Part shown: positions 11,259-19,511 of the stretch, piece by piece | Layout of the letters: the number at the start of each line of letters is the position of its first letter | How positions within the stretch are numbered: the stretch's first letter is position 1 | Assembly: GCA_023853785.1 (NCBI GenBank) | Contig: JAJIRX010000482.1 | Coordinates: forward strand, 1 to 22,029 | Source of the DNA: Psilocybe azurescens | Lineage: Eukaryota; Basidiomycota; Agaricomycetes; Agaricales; Agrocybaceae | DNA length: 22,029 nt | Direction: 5' to 3' | Notes under the pieces: model-generated | Seen by the model: only the letters and a program-made list of their open reading frames with translations | What the model was told of the DNA's origin: nothing | The model's database searches: none | Position numbers and translations under genes: made by a program

Positions 11259-11604
11259 ACCAGCCACCAGTGATGAGAGGATAGTCAGAAGGGAAAATAC
11301 ATGAACTTAATCAAATGGTATTGCTGAGCGATAAGGATAGCACAAGATTCAAAGCCCTATCGGCTGGATGTTGGTGTTGCAATCTTCTGGCTTCTGGAAG
11401 CTGCAATGCATTCAAAAAATATCTACATTTGCGCATAGTAGAACTAACGTAGAGTCGTAATAGACTTATGCGGGAATGCAATATATCCAAATAGGCTAAC
11501 GTTGGCCGGAGCCTCCGTGAATTCCAGGTCTGAGTAGTCCTGAAGCGAATAAGTATTGGAGAGAAGGCGAGACCTGGCCTGTGGCCTCTCATGTGTTTGA
11601 AACG

Positions 11605-11613
11605 GTGGTCGAG
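11605..11613. repeat. left target-site duplication (GTGGTCGAG)
   Basis: Directly abuts the left TIR. It matches 12486-12494 at 8 of 9 positions. Confidence 0.8.
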
Positions 11614-12485
11614 GGATTAATCTATTTGGCAACCCCCTTTCCCGCTGCAACCCCGGGTTGCTAACAAACATGCGAGAAACCCCTTGAATGCTTCATTGCT
11701 TACGTCATGAATGATATCTTTGCCGTTCCGGCATGCAAAGTAGGGGATTGAAATACGATAACATTTGCCACAAGTTTTCAAGCAGCGCAGACTGCCGCAT
11801 CGAAATTTATAGCGCTACAACTTATGCATACTATCCTCTACCCGTTCTTCGTTTTGATCACATGTTCGGTTTAATACCCTTGCCCTCCTCCCCTTGCCAC
11901 AAATTTTTGTATATACACTTATATGTTCCTATTATCAATGAATGTGAATTTTAATTGAGGAAAAACAAAGCACTTTGAGGGAAACCGAATGAAGAGAAAT
12001 GGCCTCCCATCAATTTGCCATCATCAGCCAATCAGCAATCACAAAATGAAGATTGAATCAAAATGAATGGGTAAGGGATAGTAGCAGCCTTGCACATGCA
12101 AACTTCTGGGCTTGGAATTTTTACATTTGATTTGTTGTACTGTATACTACAGTCGGTACTTTCTTTGTATTGAATATCTCTTCAATCAAGTACAACGAAT
12201 GAAGCAGCAATAAGTATGCAGTGGTCCTCTGTGCTTAAATTGATGTTTTAAATATTCAAAGAGATAGCTTTTACAATTGTCGAGGTTCGTTATCATCGTG
12301 ATTATACAAAGGGGTACTGACTAATAAAACGGCAGATTCAACGGCAACACGGCAACACGAGTCGTACACTGAAGCCCAAAAAGGTAATTATGAATGTAAC
12401 AACCCAGGTTGCTGATGTTGCCAAAATTCTTATTTAGCAACCCGGGTTGCATCACAGGAAAGGGGGTTGCCAAATAGATTAATCC
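11614..12485. mobile_element. 872-bp non-autonomous TIR transposon, Mutator-like target duplication
   Basis: The two ends are inverted copies beginning GGATTAATCTATTTGG. The first 29 bp match exactly (11614-11642 and 12457-12485) and homology continues to about 51 bp (GGGTTGCTAA). Each end carries a near-palindrome, GCAACC-CC-GGGTTGC at 11647-11661 and GCAACCCGGGTTGC at 12437-12450, with a variant at 12398-12412. The flanks are GTGGTCGAG (11605-11613) and GTGGTCAAG (12486-12494), a 9-bp duplication with one mismatch. A 9-bp duplication fits the Mutator superfamily. The interior shows no transposase, so the copy would depend on a partner in trans. The family is not one I recognise. Confidence 0.85.
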
Positions 12486-12494
12486 GTGGTCAAG
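12486..12494. repeat. right target-site duplication (GTGGTCAAG)
   Basis: Directly abuts the right TIR. The single mismatch to the left copy suggests some age since insertion. Confidence 0.8.
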
Positions 12495-13960
12495 ACTCAT
12501 GCCAACAGGACAGGGCAGTGCATTGTGGCAGAAGATTGTTTGCTTTGAATGATATTAACATCGTGGCTCCCGAATAGTGGCTATGTACAACTTTCAAATT
12601 TACAAGCAATACTGGAAAGCTGCCTGTGATTAAGTTATTATTGAAACACATTACCCAAATACAAAACACAGGAAATCCTCCAACGACACCCTGTTTAGTG
12701 GTGATGATGACTATACTAGGTTAGATTCATTTCTGAGGCTCTGCCAGGCGACAATGTAATCTTATGATTTTTTACTTCATTTCCGCCAGCCAAAGCTAGC
12801 CAAAGCCTGAGAACGCGCAGGTTTTTGCAAAACTTTAGAATATTCTTGGCAAAACTTGAATTCTGCAATTTTTGGACTGTGAAACTCCCTGCTCAGCACA
12901 CACTCAGTAAACATACTGCATTTGGAAATGACCAATATATTATCACTGCATGCTATTTCATTTGCAGTATTAAAGAGCTAACTTATAAAGCATACAGAAT
13001 CTACATACCTTTAATATTGATGTTTTATTGTACAGTGATGTGCATTTAATGTTTCTTTCTTCTTTTTATATTTGATGTCTTTCTAATTTACTGTTTGTGA
13101 TCCCACAGAATGATATATTTTAAGGAGTTAGGGGTGTAGCCAGAGATTACATGGCCAAAGAACATCTAATTGTGTCCCAATTGGGTTGAAATCATATAAA
13201 CATGTCACATGACTAAGTTCAAATACAGTTGAATCCCTTATAACCTATACCTCCTGGTGGATAGTCTGGGCTATGGGTTGTGAGGGGTTATGGGTTTTAA
13301 GAGGTGTACTAAAAATAGGCTCAAAATTTTAAGAAACAATAGTTCAAATTTATTAAAAATCACAGAACTGCAAAACACTATTTATATGAATTTAGGGCCC
13401 ATTTGGCTAGTAATGTGTCACTAAGTGTATCTGCCAAAATTGGCACCTAAGCCTAATTTGTCGACCTAATGCATTTTCAGGCATATCAGCAATTATCAGA
13501 GCTTAAATTTACATTTTCTGGCCACATCAATGTCTTGTTCATTTCCCCAGCCATCAAGCTTGAGAAATACCACTAATATAGAATATTTTTAGAACACATT
13601 TTACAATTTGCCTCTTTAGTTGTAGCAATTACATTGATACATATATTTAAACAGCTTTAAATGCTTATTTATGCTTTAATTTGACACCAACATTGAGGTG
13701 GGAATTTGGTGCACAGACAGCATCAGGAAAAAGGGATTTGCCATAAGAATGTCTTAGGTAATTACAACCTTTATAAAGTACATTTATCACTCTAGGCTGC
13801 TTTGGAATGTCTTTGTAGTCTTTGGAAATAGTCTGATTCCTCAAAGCTTTCTGCAGTCTTTGCAAGATTTCAAATTTCTCTGAAGCTCTCTATGAGTCTT
13901 TTAAAAATTCTAAATTACCACAAAGCATTCTTGAAATTTCTGAGCATAGCATTATTAAAT
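12495..13960. other. AT-rich intergenic stretch; no gene seen
   Basis: The composition is clearly AT-rich, with short reading frames only. A TA followed by CAGTTGAATCCCTTATAACC at 13224-13245 resembles the end of pogo/Fot1-type elements, but I found no matching inverted end. Polypyrimidine-rich TTTGGAAT/GTCTTTG motifs recur near 13800-13900 without clear periodicity. Confidence 0.5.
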
Positions 13961-13972
13961 CTTAGATAAGTA
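13961..13972. repeat. target duplication CTTAGATAAGTA, left copy
   Basis: An exact 12-bp match to 14284-14295 on the other side of the fold-back element. The first C of the right copy may instead belong to the TIR, giving an 11-bp duplication. Confidence 0.75.
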
Positions 13973-14284
13973 TAGGGAATGGCATGGGTAACCCATGGGA
14001 ATCTTGCGCTATACCCATACCTGTACCCTTGGCGAGCCCTACCCGCAATCCGGCGGGTTTGCCTGTCAAAATGGGCCCAAAACAACCTGAACGGTTGAGA
14101 AATGAGGGAGATAGATCAGAAATAGTGAATTTCACTGCTTCCTTTCTATCTCACTCAATTCTCAACCGTTTGGGACATTCTAGATCTCGTTTAAAATCTC
14201 ACGCGTACACAAATTGTTACCCGTACCTGTACCCATGTGTACTGTTACCCATAACCCACATGGGCTCAAAATCTGTGCCATTCC
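13973..14284. mobile_element. 312-bp fold-back MITE
   Basis: The element is nearly palindromic over its whole length. The ends are GGAATGGCA and its complement TGCCATTCC. Inside, CATGGGTAACCC and TACCTGTACCC pair with TACCCGTACC/GGGTTATGGGTA-type complements. The core AACGGTTGAGAA pairs with TTCTCAACCGTT about the centre near 14130 (AGTGAATTTCACT), which is the exact midpoint. The flanks are direct repeats of CTTAGATAAGTA (13961-13972 and 14284-14295). The duplication of about 11-12 bp is long but compatible with Mutator-like transposition. It has no coding capacity. Confidence 0.8.
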
Positions 14285-14441
14285 TTAGATAAGTACATAG
14301 CTAATTTAATAAACTACATCTACAACATGCTATTTAAAAGATAATGGAATGAGATAGGGGCATAGGGCCTGGTGATTGCAGGAAAATAGTAGCTGCATGG
14401 TAAGAAAAGATATGCAAAAAGGTAAAGTCAATTTGAACCTA

Positions 14442-14752
14442 GACAACAGCACAGGTTCGGGTATTCTGTACAGGTTAATAGCCGGATATAGAGCGGATAC
14501 AATTACAGATAAAAATTCTGTCTGTCCCCTTCAAAACGAGCCTAAAACATAATTTTTGAACTAAAACTGAGTAAGTTATAGCCAATTTTGTGCAATGTAT
14601 TAAAATAGGCCATATCTCAGTCATTTCTGGCCCGATTTGGCTGTTTTTGAACTCTTTTGATCGGTAAACATGCACAGATCACGGGTATGGTATTACACGG
14701 GCTGGATACAGATAATAGGGCCGATACGCACAGGAATACACATGCTGTTGCC
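14442..14752. mobile_element. MITE family with GGCAACAGCA ends, copy 1
   Basis: The left end reads GACAACAGCA (one change from the family end) and the right end TGCTGTTGCC. It aligns over its whole length in the same orientation with 15647-15968. Shared blocks include GGATACAATTACAGATAAAA, ATTAAAATAGGC, ATATCTCAGTCATTTCTGG and GATTTGGCTGTTTTT. The flanks TTTGAACCTA and CTTGAAAGCA retain only a weak duplication, so this copy looks older. There is no coding capacity. Confidence 0.8.
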
Positions 14753-14980
14753 CTTGAAAGCAAATAAATAATGTAAATCACATGACATTCTTCATTTGTG
14801 CTTTTGTTTACTTACACCATTCCTGGTGAAGTGAACTCCTTTCAACATTCCACCACCCACCACATTCTCCCATCCCTGTTTAGTGCTTGGATAAACTGAA
14901 AGATATGTGCTACCACATTCTTCTCACCAAGCACTGTTGCTATAATCCACCCTGCCTTTAGTACAACTTAAACAAGATGG
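14753..14980. other. short AT-rich spacer; nothing recognised
   Basis: Lies between the first MITE copy and the inverted LTR. CCACCACCCACCACATTCTCCC-like text has a loose counterpart after the second MITE copy (about 16000-16025), which may hint at a wider duplication, but the match is too weak to call. Confidence 0.4.
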
Positions 14981-15401
14981 TGTTACGACTTCAAGCTTAT
15001 ATTCATGTGCGTGGATAAAGCCGACAGTCAAGTAGTCAAGAACAGTGAGTTCAAGCGGTATCGAGTAAGAGGAGATTAGATTCTCAAGAACTAGCTAAAG
15101 AATACAGTGGATCCTTCCTGGTATAAATACTATGAACCGCACAGCAAGTTGAAACGAGTTTGAATGTTCATCAGCAGATGTATATAAGAATAGAGGAAAC
15201 AGATCAAGTGTTCATCGAAAGATGTATCATAAAAGATAGAAGTGAAAGTCCATCAAAGATATGATGGAGTTTTGTAGATATGATGGAAAGCAAAGTTCAT
15301 CAGAACATACGATGATGTATCAATGATGTGACGAATGACAAAGAAAAGGGAAAAGAAAAGAAAAGAGAAAGGAAAAGAAAAAGAAAAGACTTGTCGTAAC
15401 A
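14981..15401 (-). mobile_element. LTR in inverted orientation (solo or remnant)
   Basis: Read on the minus strand it starts TGTTACGACAAGTC and ends GTCGTAACA, and it is clearly homologous to the 5' LTR at 16230-16705. Shared blocks include the pyrimidine tract, GATGAACATTCAAACTCG, TTCATAGTATTTATAC, AGGAAGGATCCA and AGCTAGTTCTTGAGAATC. The 3' quarter is divergent. It carries one copy of a ~53-bp segment that is duplicated in the other LTR. No internal retrotransposon sequence follows on either side. The expected 5-bp target duplication is not seen (GATGG before, ATCAC after), so it may be a rearranged remnant and not a clean solo LTR. Confidence 0.85.
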
Positions 15402-15624
15402 ATCACATGATGTTGTTCATCATGTGACAGGAAGGTTTTATATACGAAAAGGAAAAGAAAAAGGAAAAGCAAAAGAAAATAAAGTGTCCATAACAGATGG
15501 GATGGATTTTGGTTGTGACAGTATTTCCTAAAAGGGACATGACCAAATCTACAAGATGCGTCTCGTAGATTTGGTCACATCCCTTCATATCAGTTTTGGG
15601 AAATTCTCCCATGCATCATGTGAT
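15402..15624. repeat. imperfect fold-back region, possible MITE
   Basis: The ends are ATCACATGATG (15402-15412) and CATCATGTGAT (15614-15624). A strong central hairpin pairs 15534-15552 with 15565-15583 (17 of 19 positions; TGACCAAATCTAC). Outside it TATTTCCTAAAA pairs with TTTTGGGAAATT. A second small palindrome (TCACATGATG, 5-nt loop, CATCATGTGA) sits at 15403-15427. The left end abuts the inverted LTR directly, so any target duplication there is lost. A purine-rich tract fills 15447-15485. Confidence 0.55.
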
Positions 15625-15646
15625 AGGTTGAACTTCTGTGATTTGT

Positions 15647-15968
15647 AGGCAACAGCACAGGTTTGGGTATTTTGTATGGGTTAATAGCTGGTTATAGTGT
15701 GGATACAATTACAGATAAAAATTATCCTACCTGTCACCTTCAAAACAAGTCCAAAGGTGGAATTTTTTGAGCCAAAACTGAGTGAATTATGGCCAATTGT
15801 ACATATGCAATGCATTAAAATAGGCTATATCTCAGTCATTTCTGGACTGATTTGGCTGTTTTTAGACTCTTTTTGATGAGAAAAATGCGTGATTCATGGG
15901 CATGGTATTGAACAGGTTGAGTATGGATAAAGGGCCAATGTATATGGGAATACCCATGCTGTTGCCTA
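15647..15968. mobile_element. MITE family with GGCAACAGCA ends, copy 2
   Basis: The left end is AGGCAACAGCA and the right end TGCTGTTGCCTA. It is flanked by exact 9-bp direct repeats GTGATTTGT (15638-15646 and 15969-15977). It aligns end to end with copy 1 (14442-14752) at roughly 75-80 per cent by eye. The exact duplication and intact ends suggest that it moved more recently than copy 1. It has no open reading frame of note. Confidence 0.85.
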
Positions 15969-15977
15969 GTGATTTGT

Positions 15978-16229
15978 GAAGTTCAACTTCATTCTTGGTT
16001 CACCACCACCACCGCCATTCTCCTGCCCTCATAAATGTCAATGAAGCCCAATGTTATTGATGCCATTTTCACTGCCCCACACTCGCTGCACTAATACTAA
16101 GTAGCAACATTCCCATTTCTATAGTAAAGCTGACACCACCTGACGGTAACAAGAACTGGCAATGGTGCTCATGTAGCATAATAATGGCAGTACCTCAGTA
16201 AGTACTACCATTACCCTCTCCACCACTCT
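15978..16229. other. short spacer before the retrotransposon; no gene
   Basis: Contains a CACCACCACCACCG tract and otherwise unremarkable sequence. The five bases before the LTR are ACTCT (16225-16229), which would be the left half of a target duplication. The right half would lie beyond the window. Confidence 0.5.
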
Positions 16230-16383
16230 TGTTACGACAAGTCTTTTTCTTTTCCCTTTCTCTTTTCTTTTTCTTTTCTTTTCCTTTTCTTTGTCATCCT
16301 TCACATCATTGATACAGCATCGTCTGCTCTGATGAACTTTGTTTTCTATCATTCTATGAAACTCCATCATATCTCTGATGGAC

Positions 16384-16489
16384 TTTCACTTCCATCTTTT
16401 ATGATACATCTTTCGATGAACATTTGATCTGTTTCCTTTCACTTCCATCTTTTATGATACATCTTTCGATGAACGATTGATCTGTTTCC
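16384..16489 (+). repeat. 53-bp tandem duplication inside LTR U3
   Basis: Two adjacent copies begin TTTCACTTCCATCTTTTATG and include CATCTTTCGATGAAC and GATCTGTTTCC. They differ at only a couple of positions. The inverted LTR at 14981-15401 has a single copy, so this was gained on this lineage. Confidence 0.9.
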
Positions 16490-16554
16490 TCTATTCTTAT
16501 ATACATCTGCTGATGAACATTCAAACTCGTTTCAACTTGCTGTACAGTTCATAG

Positions 16555-16562
16555 TATTTATA
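16555..16562 (+). promoter_or_regulatory. TATA box of the LTR promoter
   Basis: TATTTATA lies 33 nt before A16588, the start predicted from the self-primer complementarity. The same element is kept in the inverted LTR. Confidence 0.6.
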
Positions 16563-16706
16563 CTAGGAAGGATCCATTGTATTCTTTAGCTAGTTCTTGA
16601 GAATCCAACCTGCTTAACCTGCTCAACCTGAACTTGAACTTGTTCTTGTAAACAATTGGCGGTTAGATTATGCACACTGCGTGATTCTAACTTGAGATCG
16701 TAACAA

Positions 16707-16717
16707 AAGAACTAGCT
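16707..16717 (+). promoter_or_regulatory. self-primer binding site (Tf1 type)
   Basis: AAGAACTAGCT, one base after the LTR end, is the exact reverse complement of AGCTAGTTCTT at 16588-16598 inside the LTR. Bases on both sides mismatch, so the match is exactly 11 nt. In Tf1 and related fungal elements the first 11 nt of the transcript fold back onto such a site and are cleaved to prime minus-strand synthesis, replacing a tRNA primer. Confidence 0.75.
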
Positions 16718-16940
16718 TCTCACTCTACCATACTGCTTCGTCTACAAGCAGTATCGGGAGCTTGAACCAGACACCACGACATCTCGACGCTGAACCTTCT
16801 CTGCAAACTACGACACCGACAACAGTGGTGAACGAACGCCTACATCAGACGTTCAACCCACTACCCGAACTCCAGGACTATTGTCAGGAGAAGAATACTT
16901 CACCGACGCCTCTGAAAACTCTGAACCAAATGAACCACAA
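16718..16940 (+). other. retrotransposon leader before gag
   Basis: No ATG is visible between the primer site and 16930. One frame is open from about 16789 into the gag start (TPGLLSGEEYFTDASENSEP), so the protein could begin upstream if a start was lost, but the first usable in-frame ATG is at 16941. Confidence 0.45.
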
Positions 16941-17896
16941 ATGGTTGATCAACAAATGACGATTGACACCCGAAAACAAGGGAACTCTCTCTTAGCAAAC
17001 CTACACCCTTCAACGGGGTGAACGGTTTAAGAGCAAGAAATTCCTTCAAGAATGTATCCTCTATATGGGGATCAACAAGGACGTCTCACGACACCGAACC
17101 GAAACGGATTGTGTTCATTCTCTCTTACATGCAAGAAGGGGAACGCGGTTGTTTGGAAACAACAATTTTTCCAGAACAAACTGAACCTCGACACGGGGAC
17201 ATCAACTTACCAACATACAAGGAATTTATCAACGAATTCCAGAAGGCATTCAAGCCAGAAGAAGAAGACATTCAAGCCAGAAGAAGAAGACATTGATGCA
17301 TTGGACAAATTAAAAATGCTTCAACAAAAGAACCTGACCGCCGAACAACTAGTAACCAAGTTCAAACTACTGGTTGGAGAGGCAGGGATGTCTAACGACT
17401 CCAACACTGCAAACAAACTCTTGATCGAAATGTTCAAAGAAGCGCTGAACCCGGGCGCTAGTGCAGAAGATCATCCAGTCCGAGAAGAGGCCCACCAAAA
17501 TTGAAGAATGGTACGACAAAGCCATGTCTTTCGATAGGAGCTATCGACTCGCTATGGCAATAAAAGGCCCATCTAAATCGAACGTGTGATTTATTCCCAA
17601 ACCGTGCCAAGAAAGGACCCCTTTGCAATGGACGTCGACGTCATGACCACTGAGGAACGAACAAGCCTTATGAAAAAGGGGGCTTGTTTCAGATGCAAAC
17701 AAACAGGACATCTTGCTGTAGATTGTCCTCAGAAGAAAAGAAACAATCCTTTCATACCGAAGGAATTGCCAAAAAGAAATGGACAGCAAAGGGCCTTCAT
17801 GCCCATATCCGGGAGTTGAACATGGAAGAGAGAGAGGAACTGGCGAATTTGGCAATGGGAGACCAGGAGGAGGACACCAACACTGAGGATTTTTAA
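16941..17896 (+). pseudogene. gag of Ty3/gypsy element, frameshifted
   Basis: Codes in pieces for the capsid and nucleocapsid protein that packages element RNA. Recognisable parts in order, in changing frames, are KPTPFNG, KRIVFILSYMQEG, VWKQQFFQNK, YKEFINEFQKAFKPEEED, LDKLKMLQQKNLTAEQLVTK, IEEWYDKAMSFDRSYRLAM and a CX2CX4HX4C zinc knuckle (17685-17726, CFRCKQTGHLAVDC). The C-terminus (WTAKGLHAHIRELNMEEREE) ends at TAA 17894-17896. At least five frame changes are needed, and one is explained by the exact 22-bp duplication at 17249-17292. The start at 16941 (MVDQQM) is a guess based on the first in-frame ATG. The order and motifs are those of sushi/Tf1-type gag. As read it cannot give a full-length protein. 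Confidence 0.85.
17249..17292 (+). repeat. 22-bp exact tandem duplication in gag
   Basis: TTCAAGCCAGAAGAAG... is repeated with a 22-nt period (17249-17270 and 17271-17292). Because 22 is not a multiple of three, it shifts the frame between KAFKPEEED and the downstream FKPEEEDIDALDKL. Confidence 0.95.
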
Positions 17897-17951
17897 ACGG
17901 AGAACCGAATCGACGTCGGTCTCTCCACAATTAGGCATCTATTCTGTATTT

Positions 17952-18563
17952 ATGGCTACACTCGAGAATAAATCTATGCATTTACCGATTTCTTTCTCTG
18001 CCATAAAAAACGGAAGGCCACAAATCGTCGAAACCTCGGGTCTAATTGACTCTGGAGCTGGTGGAAAATTCATCAATCAAAACTATGCTAGGAAACTAGG
18101 ACTCAAACAAAAACCCTGAAGAAAAAACCTCACGGTATACAACGTGGACGGAACTCTCAACAAGAAAGGAACAATCTCTACCTTTGTAGAACTCAATCTT
18201 ACCATCGGGAACAGAACGAACAAGGAAATTCTATTTGTCTCTGGACTAGGACAACAAAAGATTATTTTAGGATTGCCTTGGCTTCAAAAACGAAACCCTG
18301 ACATCGATTGGGAAACTGGAAAAGTTAAATGGAGAGTTTCCAAATCTATTCGCACTACCACTATGGAAGAAGAACTGGAAGAAACCGAACCGATCATGGA
18401 CATCACAGACACCACGGATGCCCCACTCGAAGACTTCAACGCTTTGGTAATAGATTTTATTGAAGCAAAAGACTCCGAAGAAATGGACCAGGCATGGATC
18501 AACGCCAAAAACCACGGCTTCACAAACTCTGGCAATGGAACACGAAAACAGGACACCCGCTAA
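17952..18563 (+). pseudogene. pol: aspartic protease and following linker
   Basis: This is the protease that matures Gag and Pol. The active-site motif DSGA is at 18048-18059 (GLIDSGAGGKF), followed by INQNYARKLGL. A TGA at 18117-18119 interrupts the frame just before LTVYNVDGTLNKKG. The remainder (ILFVSGLGQQKIILGLPWL..NPDIDWETGKVKW) is the C-terminal half of a Ty3-type protease and the acidic linker to RT. The frame is open upstream to 17895, next to the gag stop. The frame is lost at 18561-18563, and the linker continues in another frame ([19 protein letters not shown], about 18565-18640). The domain call is firm; activity is excluded as read. Confidence 0.85.
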
Positions 18564-18639
18564 ACCTCTGGAAGAACTTATTCCCCTGGACCTCCACGAC
18601 TACCTCGGACTTTTCGACAAAAGGCAGCAGATCAATTTC

Positions 18640-19511
18640 CCATCTCAAGACCCTGGGACCACAAAATTGAACTGAAACCTGGATTCAAACCGAAACCATG
18701 CAAAGTCTACAGCCTCACTCCGGAAGAACAAATCAAACAGGACAAATTTCTTAAAGAAATGCTGGACAAAGGATATATCGTCAAATCAGAATCGGACATC
18801 GCATCGCCCTTTTTCTTTGTAGCCAAGAAAGACGGAAAACTGCGACCTTGTCAGGACTATCGATATCTAAATGAATGGACAGTAAAGAATGTGTACCCTT
18901 TGCAACAGGATCCCGATCTATTGGACAAACTCAAAGGAGCAAAATTCTTTACCAAGCTTGACGTTGGACAAGGATACAACAATGTTAGCATTCAAAAGGA
19001 AGATCAACGGAAAGCCACCTTCAAAACAAATCGAGGACTCTTTGAACCCACGGTTATGTTCTTCGGATTATGCAATTCCCCGGCCACTTTTCAATCCATG
19101 ATGGATTTGCTGTTCGAAGGCGAAATCTCTGGAGGATTCGTGATTATCTACATGGACAACATCTTAATCTTTGCCGAAAATCAAGAAGATTTGGCAAAAT
19201 ACAAACAGATTGTCCTACAAAGATTAAAAGATAACGACCTGTACCTCAAACCAGAAAAATGTGTCTTCAGACAACGAAAAGTCGAATACCTGGGAATGAT
19301 AATCGAAGAAGGAAAAATCTCCATGGACCAATTGAAACTTAAAGGAATCCAAGACTGGCCTGCGCCTATCACAGTCAAGCAAGTCAGAGGATTCCTGGGA
19401 TTTGGAAATTTCTACCGAAAATTCATCAGGAAGTTCTCTATGGTAGCACAACCCCTGAACGACCTCCTAAAGAAGGACAAGAAATTCGAATGGACGGACA
19501 CAGCTCAATGA
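18640..19511 (+). pseudogene. pol: reverse transcriptase, catalytic box YMDN
   Basis: This is RNA-dependent DNA polymerase of the Ty3/gypsy class. In one frame from about 18650 come [68 protein letters not shown] (first catalytic Asp at 18960), [23 protein letters not shown], then [10 protein letters not shown] (19149-19160), and the thumb motif [15 protein letters not shown]. Family members have Y-x-D-D; here the second Asp is Asn (AAC at 19158-19160), which should abolish catalysis. A TGA at 19509-19511 ends the frame after EWTDTAQ, though homologous sequence continues directly. The entry from the protease linker needs one frameshift near 18645. Confidence 0.92.

Larger units (their letters stand above)
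16230..16705 (+). mobile_element. 5' LTR of Ty3/gypsy chromovirus
   Basis: The 476-bp repeat starts TGTTACGACA and ends GATCGTAACA, so the terminal inverted repeat is TGTTACGA/TCGTAACA with the usual TG...CA ends. A long T/C tract follows the start. TATTTATA at 16555-16562 is a good TATA box. About 33 nt downstream lies AGCTAGTTCTT (16588-16598), complementary to the primer site just after the LTR, which puts the transcript start near 16588. A 53-bp tandem duplication (16384-16436 and 16437-16489) sits in U3. The matching 3' LTR lies outside the window. Confidence 0.9.
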
